Source: Gnetum montanum (lineage: Eukaryota > Streptophyta > Gnetopsida > Gnetales > Gnetaceae). Taken from it: a DNA stretch of 45,987 bases. The DNA is taken from contig MNCI01003868.1 in NCBI GenBank assembly GCA_015680685.1, positions 3,838-49,824 on the forward strand, in the 5' to 3' direction. The notes under the pieces are model-generated. The model was given only the letters and a program-made list of their open reading frames with translations. It had not been told where the DNA came from and searched no databases. Numbering within the stretch: the stretch's first letter is position 1; every line of letters starts with the position of its first letter. The position numbers and the translations under genes are program-made. Below are positions 43,447 through 45,987 of this stretch, piece by piece.

Positions 43447-45987
43447 ATGCATGCTAGGCGGATTAAAGTAAAAAGTAAGGTACACCAAGTAGTGGATCAT
43501 CTAATATCCACAATGTCTTATTCTCACAGGAGAGATGAATCCAACCCACCGGTGCCACGAGAATGTCGGGTGGTCTACACACATCTAGATGAATATGTAC
43601 CCAACTTCACCTTCATCCTACATCAAGATGAACATTTGTGATGGCGGGACATGAAAGGAAACATCATACTACTACCTGACTGATCAACTTCTGAAATGTT
43701 GTTTCATAATCTTGCCAGACTAGGCATCTAGGACCGTGGTGTGGAGTACGTCATGCAGGACCATGACTATCGGGACTATCGTCCCATTGAGGCCCAACGA
43801 GCACAAGACCAGCAGCAGGTAGAACAATATGAACACATGAAGGGGAAACAATTCAGTAACCCCTTATTCTTGCAAGGGCTGCAAGACGATGGGGAACCTA
43901 TCTTTCATGATACCCATTCAGCCAAACTCCCTCTGGGGCACTAGATCATTCATTCCATCATCCAAAACAAGCCTCCAATTGACCAAGATCCCCAAGAGGA
44001 TGGAGGGTCACGTAGGAGAAGTCATGGCTCAAGCAAGGATGGGCAGGATGATCAAGGTCATCATCAAAGTAGAGGGGGAGATTGACACCAGAGCAGTGGC
44101 AATTCCTCTCCTTCTTCTCCATCCTCTCAGTTCCATCTACCATTACCCAGTTCAGACTCTGATCTTAACCATGGTAGAAAGAAGCGAGGAGGTGGTGGTT
44201 GTAATGATCGAAGGGACCGACGTGGGGAAATGTGCGACCAATCGTGTGAGGCTTACCGTCATGAAAGGAGGGGTAGTCGAAATCATCATATACATCGTGG
44301 TCAACAGTAGAACTATGACTTGGATGAGCCATTGTTGGCTACTTGGAGCATTCTCCATATCGTCAAGGTAGTTTAGATACCCACCAGGCACGTAAAGGAT
44401 AGCCGGATCAAATGCATTGACATGAAAAACATCCCTAGATTTGAAGGGGGATACAATTGCGATCCACAAACTCACTTGTAAGATTTTTATCATTCTTGCA
44501 TCCTACAAAACATTGACAATGATTGGAAAAAGCTTAAGTTGTTCCCTCACACACTCATCAAGGAAGTAGAGAGCTGGTACTGGTCCTTGGAACCAGAATC
44601 AATCAGAAGATGGAGTACAATGCTTGAGATTTTCAATGACAAGTATCAAACCTACTCTAGGGTGGTGAATCTGAGACATCAAATCCAAGGTTGGAAGAAA
44701 GGAAATCATGAACCCTTGGATGTAGCCATGAGAAGGTACTATTCATTGTTACATTGGTGCCTTGGTCATGGCTATTCTCAATGGGAATAGCTTCACCATA
44801 TCATTGATGGGCTTCGCTTTGAAACTAGGAAGACCCTTGGCATGTATGCCCAGAGGCGATTATCAAAACTAAGGGCCCATCAACTATAGTGCCTAATTGA
44901 GTAAGTGGCCAAAGAAGAGGAGGAGCTAAGGAAGAAGGAGAGTGCAGAAGAGTTTAATTGGGATCCTTCCATCAGAAAGAGGAAAGTTTGATTTTGCGAA
45001 GATGAGGAGGAATCACCACTAGAAGCAGCGGTGAATCAAAAATCCTTGCACTTATAAAATTTTACATTTGAAATATCAGCAAAGGTTGATAAGATGTGGG
45101 ACTCTTTGGATGAAAAATTCGAAAGTGTGCTAAAAATTGCAGAAGAGTCCAGAGAACAAGGTAATGATCATGATCGACATAGGAAGAAGGAAGCTAAACG
45201 TGCCCAACATAAGGGTAAGGAAAAAGTTGCTATAGCAGAACAGGTTACAGACTATAACACAAAGGAGGATGAAGAATGTGGCATATGCAAATACAAACAT
45301 CCTAAGGGGTGTTATCCCATGGTGTCACATCTCCAAGAGTTTGGGGTGTATGCATTGAATCCTTACTTGGAGAAGAGGAAAACACCTTGAAGGTTGCCTT
45401 ACCCACAAGGCAACCCAAGGTAGTTCCACCAGTAGCAAGGGTATGATCCAAGTGGAGTACCACAACAACTATATGAATACTTCCAATAGTGGCAGCACCC
45501 ACAAGTGTGGGGGATGCCATCTCCAAGGAAATAGTACCCTTACCGACAGCTAGATCCCTATGGGTACTACATTCAACAACTAATCTCTCCATGGGACTCT
45601 TCAAGTCATGCAACCTTCTAGAGTTACTACCACCCCTCAGAATATTTTTGGCCACAATCTCCATCATCCAGGGGGAAAATCCCACACCTTTACTATCCTG
45701 CATCATCTTCTCCTACCATTCCTTCTCCAAAACATCCCACTCAGCTACCACTTGCTTCACCTATGCAGGGGAAAATTCCACCACAGCCACAGCAATGCAA
45801 CGCTACGAGGGCTATCAACCTACAACCGGCTCCTCAACCGAGTGGACCAGAAGCCAAGCCATGAAAACGTTCCTTTTTCCAGCCCAATAATCTAAGCATA
45901 CCCTCACATACACCTATGGCTAGTGCCTCTAAACCTTAAAGCGCCTCCATTATTCCACTGCTCGAGCAGCCTTCAAACCAAACATCC
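43447..45987 (+). pseudogene. gag: Element C Gag (continues beyond the window)
   Basis: One reading frame runs from 43447 to the window end without frameshift, broken only by nonsense codons (first near 43639). Blocks in order: PRECRVVYTHLDEYVPNF, a His/Arg/Gly-rich segment, IDMKNIPRFEGGYNCDPQ, LIKEVESWYWSLEPESIRRW and DVAMRRYYSLLHWCLGHGYS (retrotransposon gag core), a charged helix (VLKIAEESREQGNDHDRHRK), ECGICKYKHPKGC (Cys/His cluster that may be a knuckle variant), and a Pro/Gln/Ser-rich tail. An ATG at 43513 (MSYSHRRD) is an alternative start. Protease and RT should lie beyond the window. Confidence 0.85.

Larger units (their letters stand above)
42452..45987 (+). mobile_element. Element C: Athila-like retrotransposon, 5' part
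   Basis: 5' LTR, tRNA-Asp-type primer site and most of gag, continuing past the window. It belongs to the same family as A (gag and U5 homology). It is inserted in element E; the flanking bases TGAAG (42447-42451) are the expected target duplication. Confidence 0.85.

Overview
This window looks like repeat-filled nuclear DNA from a land plant with a very large genome. A gymnosperm is the likeliest source, but that is inference from the density and age of the elements. I see no host gene, rRNA, tRNA or CRISPR. Almost every base can be placed in nested, decayed LTR retrotransposons of three Ty3/gypsy lineages, labelled A to G here. Tat-like elements (B, E, F and LTR G) have a tRNA-Asn-type primer site, two RNase H domains and very large size. 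Athila-like elements (A and C) have a tRNA-Asp-type primer site. D is a chromovirus fragment. One unresolved base (N) lies at 24738.

Layout. 1-9007: element F (Tat, + strand), from inside gag through protease, a minisatellite, a long gene on the opposite strand, and reverse transcriptase. It is cut at 9008 by a Tat-type LTR (G). About 10391-11990: chromovirus D (- strand), LTR and pol 3' end. About 11995-13257 and 31612-38780: Athila-like element A (+), split by element B. 13258-31606: element B (Tat, - strand), 18.35 kb, with both LTRs and a perfect 5-bp target duplication (GGCAT). 38781-42451: element E (Tat, -), 3' LTR and pol 3' half, inserted in the 3' part of A. 42452-45987: element C (Athila-like, +), LTR and gag, inserted in E and running off the window.

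Main discovery. Between protease and RT, Tat elements B and F both carry a complete spliced gene on the strand opposite to gag-pol. Its introns have GT...AG ends, and at every junction I could test the intron position and phase agree between the two copies, although the elements lie in opposite orientations and are strongly diverged. The first coding module resembles FCP1/SCP-type (NIF) HAD phosphatases. In both copies the second aspartate of the DxD motif and the later DD motif are gone, which suggests a pseudo-phosphatase. It is followed by a conserved helical domain, an acidic linker and a coiled coil. An antisense gene can keep introns through retrotransposition because the genomic RNA reads them backwards. 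In Ogre elements of the same lineage a sense-strand intron is known between protease and RT; B and F both show a good sense acceptor just before RT, so the antisense gene may sit inside such an intron.

Other unexplained structure: a minisatellite motif always in the same sense orientation next to the ends of gag-PR and pol and just before RT; palindromic GCGTATACGC arrays in the LTR U3 and again upstream of the antisense gene; and a stem-loop abutting the polypurine tract whose stem pairs co-vary between B and E. All reading frames carry stops, mostly simple nonsense changes, so nothing here is expected to be autonomous.
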